NCBI GenBank assembly: GCA_029449245.1
Contig: JANATF010000001.1
Location: forward strand, 1,054,001 to 1,118,000
Length of the DNA: 64,000 nt
Reading direction: 5' to 3'
From: Mortierella alpina
Lineage: Eukaryota > Mortierellomycota > Mortierellomycetes > Mortierellales > Mortierellaceae
Below the pieces are notes generated by a model. The model saw nothing but the letters and a program-made list of their open reading frames with translations, searched no databases and was not told the DNA's origin. Numbering within the stretch: position 1 is the first letter of the stretch; the number at the start of each line of letters is the position of its first letter. Below are positions 61,201-64,000 of the stretch, piece after piece. The translations under genes were made by a program, and so were the position numbers.

Positions 61201-61761
61201 TCCCCCCTCCTCTATCTATCTTCTCACTCTCGTTGTGTTCTACTTTCAAAGGCACCTATTGTTGAGGAAAAGAAACCAGACACACCATCATCAGTTGAAA
61301 AGGTGGCCCCACCACCGCCGCCCAAGCCCATCAAGCCCATTTTCCAAAAGTTCCCTACGCCATTTGCTGGAGCCCAACCGCTCAACGTGACCTTGCGCCC
61401 TACAGGCCGCCGTACAGGATCGAGCAATGACGCGCCACAGAGCCCCGGCGGACATGGCGGGGAGACTACCTCCACTGGTGGAGCTGCAGGAGGAGCCGGA
61501 GGAGCAGGAGCCACGCCAGCGACGGCGACTGTACCGCCAGCAGGAGGTGTCAAGTCCCTGGGCTCACGGTTCGGACAGTTCCAGGGCGTGCCTGCATCGG
61601 GCGGAGGCAACTCTGCGGCTCTGGAGCTGGAGATTGCAAAACTTCGTCGATGGATGACAGAGGAGCTGGACCGGGTCAAGAAGGAGCTTTCAAATGAGCG
61701 TGAGAGCAGAGAGAAGCTTCAGGAGGAGGTCAACCAGCTCAAAGCACAGTTGCAGGGATGA
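58292..61761 (+). CDS. three-SH3-domain adaptor, CIN85/CD2AP-like layout
   Basis: Probable endocytic/actin scaffold. Six exons (58292-58295, 58378-58544, 58644-58779, 58983-59137, 59256-61133, 61252-61761) give 949 residues. Exon 1 carries only ATGG; the join gives MAAATTVYVAHHPYDAE. SH3-1 is at about 5-57 (ALYDY-equivalent VAHHPY, GWWVGERVKDGKAGWFPSN), SH3-2 at about 103-152 (ARVEYDYEAKESGELSLEVG, WWTGDLNGKVGTFPSN), and SH3-3 at about 292-345 (ALVLYDYTAQEDDEISLIKG, GWWSGRCDNGDAGNFPSDFV). Between SH3-2 and SH3-3 lies KFKLAAFGVKQGGLGSLFAG. A long Pro-rich region with many PxxP sites, an acidic Glu/Gln-rich region, a Gly/Ala/Pro stretch and a C-terminal coiled coil (about 905-949, SAALELEIAKLRRWMTEEL) follow. 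Order and coiled-coil end match CIN85/CD2AP and fungal SH3 actin-patch adaptors; exact orthology is not settled. Confidence 0.85.
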
Positions 61762-61874
61762 GATTGTAGCGAGGAAGAAAGTAATAAAGCAAGAAGTTGT
61801 AAACATGAACCTGAATGGAACAAACAACAGTTTTTTTTTCTTAAAAGACAAATGAAAAGAACGATGTTTATTGT

Positions 61875-64000
61875 TTATTGTTGTGGGGTTTCTTCTTGGT
61901 CGACTTCCATATCTGCTTCGGCAGTGGATGGAGTCTCCTCTGACTGTTCTTCATCCGCCTCCATGGCCGATGCTTCCGTGGCGGGCTGTAGGCTCTTCAA
62001 GTAGGCTTGCTGCTGCTGCACTGCGTACTTTTGTTGCTCCTTCATCATGCCGTAGACATACTCGCCGATCTGCTCCACACCCTCAATCTGATAGTCCTTG
62101 CTGGTGCTGCTCTCCTCCTCGTCCTTCTTGGCCACCTTCTTGACCGCCTTCTTGGCCTTTTTGCTGCCCTTCTTGGCTCCCTTCTTGTTTCCGCTCTCCT
62201 CCTCCGCCTCGTCTTCTTTGTCGGCCGCTTCTTCATCCTCTGCAGTCTTGGTCACGGGCACAAGTCGGACTGTGTTGGGGTACATTTCGCCCGTCTTGAG
62301 ACTCAGCTTGGTGGGACGCTGTAGCAGGCGCGTGAATGCTGGCTCGAGCTCATGACAGTTTTGGAAGAGTTTCTGACGACCAAAGATGTATAATCCCAAA
62401 CGTGCGCGGGACAAGGCGACAATCAAACGACGGACATCGCGGACGTGGCCGACTGCCTTGGTTCTGACCAAAGAAAGCAGCACGTCTACAACATGGCGAT
62501 ATGAAAAGGGGTATCAAGAGAGTGAGTGAGTGTGGTGTGAGGGAGCACAAGAGAGAGAAAAGCCAAGGTCATTCAAGCGACGCAAGTAAAAAAAAAAAAT
62601 GGCCAGTAATAATGATAGTGCAATAATAACTTACAGTCGTTCTGTTGACCCTGGTACTTGTCAACGGTTGTCACCCTTGCGGGCTTTCCAAAGACCGGGT
62701 TCCAACTGCACCTCTGGTTCAAGACATCGCGGATCAAATCCTTTTGTCCATTGTATGTCGTCAAGATCGTGATCTTGTCTGCTGGGTAGCCTAGCAGACG
62801 CATGTACTGGAACACTGCGACCACATACTCAGCCTCACCCAAGTTCTGAATAAAGTGAGGTCTGGGGGCCGTTTCGCCATGGCCCTTGTAATTGTCCACG
62901 TTCACAAACTGGTAGTCGTACAGGAATCCTGGGTTCGCAAACTTGAACTCGTCGCGCTCCGAAATGTTGGGCAAATCTCCCAGACTCTTGTATCGCCACT
63001 TGTAGAGATCTGCCATGTCCGATCGAGCACGACCCTGTGCATCCAGTTCGATCGTGGGTACGCCTAGGCGCACAAAGCGCGTGAACATGCTCTGCTCCAT
63101 GTTACCATACTGCTGGAAGGCCGTGTTCTTGACGACGGGAGGGAGCTGGTTATGGTCTCCAATCAAGATCACGCGCTTCAGTCGGTTGACGCCATCCTCG
63201 GGCTCCTGCAGCAACATGGGGATAAAGGTCTCGACCTCAAGGATCTGTGCCGCCTCCTCCATCACAATGTTGTCGTACTTGAACCCAAGCTTGACCAACT
63301 CTCGGCGTTTGAGCGCTGCGTGCGTACAGGTCATGGCGATGATCTTGGCCTCCTTGGTCAGAAGATAGTTGGCACGGTCATAGCTTGTATGGAGCAGCTC
63401 GAATGCAGATACCTCCTCCAGCTGCTCAAACAACTTGCTCAAGTGTCGGAAACATCCCTCGGCGGCATCCTGAGCTTCTGCTACAGTGGAACAGTCGGAA
63501 AACAGGGGCGAGGGTGCATTGCTGAAATATCTCTTGAATGGGAAGAGCTCCTTGATCTCCTCGACAGTTTCCTTGGCCTCTACCTTGAGCTCAAAGTCTT
63601 TCCATAGCGGCAGGACGTGGTACGAGTAAAAATAACCGGCGGTCTCGCATGTCGAGCCGTGCTCACCACCAATCTCCAGGGACTGGGCCAAGCGATCAAC
63701 CTCCGACAGCAAGTTCACACGTTTTTCCAAAAAGGACGTGACGCGACCATACTTGCTGAAACTGAGCTCCGTGTTCAGCTCTTCCTCTCCATGACCAAGT
63801 CGCAGCAAGTGACGCTCATCCACATCCAGTGCAATGATTTTCTCAAAGAGCTGGTTCAGTGCCTGGTTAGAGTGGGTGACCAAAAGTGTGTGCTGGTTCG
63901 GGAAGTTATTATACAGATTGGCAATGATCTGGACCGCAACATCCGTCTTTCCTGTTCCGGGAGGTCCAACGACCAAGGTCAATCCAGGGTTGGTTCCTGC
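61875..64000 (-). CDS. AQR: Aquarius-type spliceosomal helicase (5' part outside window)
   Basis: SF1 RNA helicase of the intron-binding complex in the spliceosome. Two exons are visible: beyond 64000 to 62635, and 62485-61875; the intron is in phase (the Asp-Tyr junction after YQGQQND). Motifs: Walker [16 protein letters not shown], motif Ia [17 protein letters not shown], Walker B as [13 protein letters not shown] (Glu where many SF1 helicases have Asp), motif [15 protein letters not shown], motif [15 protein letters not shown] and [11 protein letters not shown], and motif [21 protein letters not shown]. This is the Aquarius order and spacing (fission yeast Cwf11). The C-terminus is a lysine-rich disordered stretch ([20 protein letters not shown]) then acidic. 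Its 3' end is 113 bp from the convergent SH3 gene. The N-terminal armadillo-like part is not in the window. Confidence 0.94.

Overview
This window is eukaryotic nuclear DNA, almost certainly from a filamentous early-diverging fungus; a Mortierella-like (Mortierellomycota) genome is my best guess. That placement rests on remembered resemblance of the gene set, not on a search. The evidence for a fungus is: many short introns (about 45-370 nt, mostly GTAAGT, GTACGT or GTATGT donors and YAG acceptors), fungal-type families (DUF3712 membrane protein, fungal GT61, chitinase with chitin-binding modules, F-box/LRR-like protein), and genes kept by filamentous fungi such as dynactin p150 and the spliceosomal helicase Aquarius. 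There are no operons. Genes lie on both strands, 0.1-1 kb apart, often divergent or convergent. I rebuilt nearly all exon junctions by hand, and every rebuilt multi-exon gene closes in frame.

Layout. 0-5 kb (minus strand): NADP isocitrate dehydrogenase (3' end cut by the window), phosphopantothenoylcysteine decarboxylase, and a DUF4291 protein. 5-18.5 kb (plus): replication factor C large subunit RFC1, AP-3 delta adaptin, and a large single-pass DUF3712 protein. 18.5-28 kb: a possible small secreted cysteine-rich peptide, a serine beta-lactamase-like hydrolase (minus), a GT61 glycosyltransferase, an ALDH3-type aldehyde dehydrogenase, and TIM22 (minus). 28.4-31.75 kb is a gene-free block made of a roughly 580-bp tandem repeat with one further copy in inverted orientation. 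31.9-38.3 kb: a two-lobed membrane glycosyltransferase-like protein (minus) divergent from an F-box protein. 38.6-40.4 kb: a second beta-lactamase-like hydrolase, a paralogue of the first with the same three intron positions. 40.9-41.95 kb: a roughly 200-bp tandem repeat array just upstream of a lineage-type unknown protein with a PD-(D/E)XK-nuclease-like core (42.1-44.3 kb). 45.4-61.8 kb (plus): GH18 chitinase-like enzyme, dynactin p150, allantoinase, pyruvate kinase, and a three-SH3 adaptor. 61.9-64 kb (minus): Aquarius helicase, 5' part outside the window.

Most genes are housekeeping (TCA cycle/NADPH, CoA synthesis, DNA replication, vesicle and microtubule transport, mitochondrial import, purine catabolism, glycolysis, splicing) and do not form a pathway cluster. 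The least ordinary part is the accessory-looking 28-45 kb stretch: two unrelated tandem-repeat families, the nuclease-like gene, and a dispersed hydrolase pair. No rRNA, tRNA, CRISPR, recognisable transposase or reverse transcriptase was seen.
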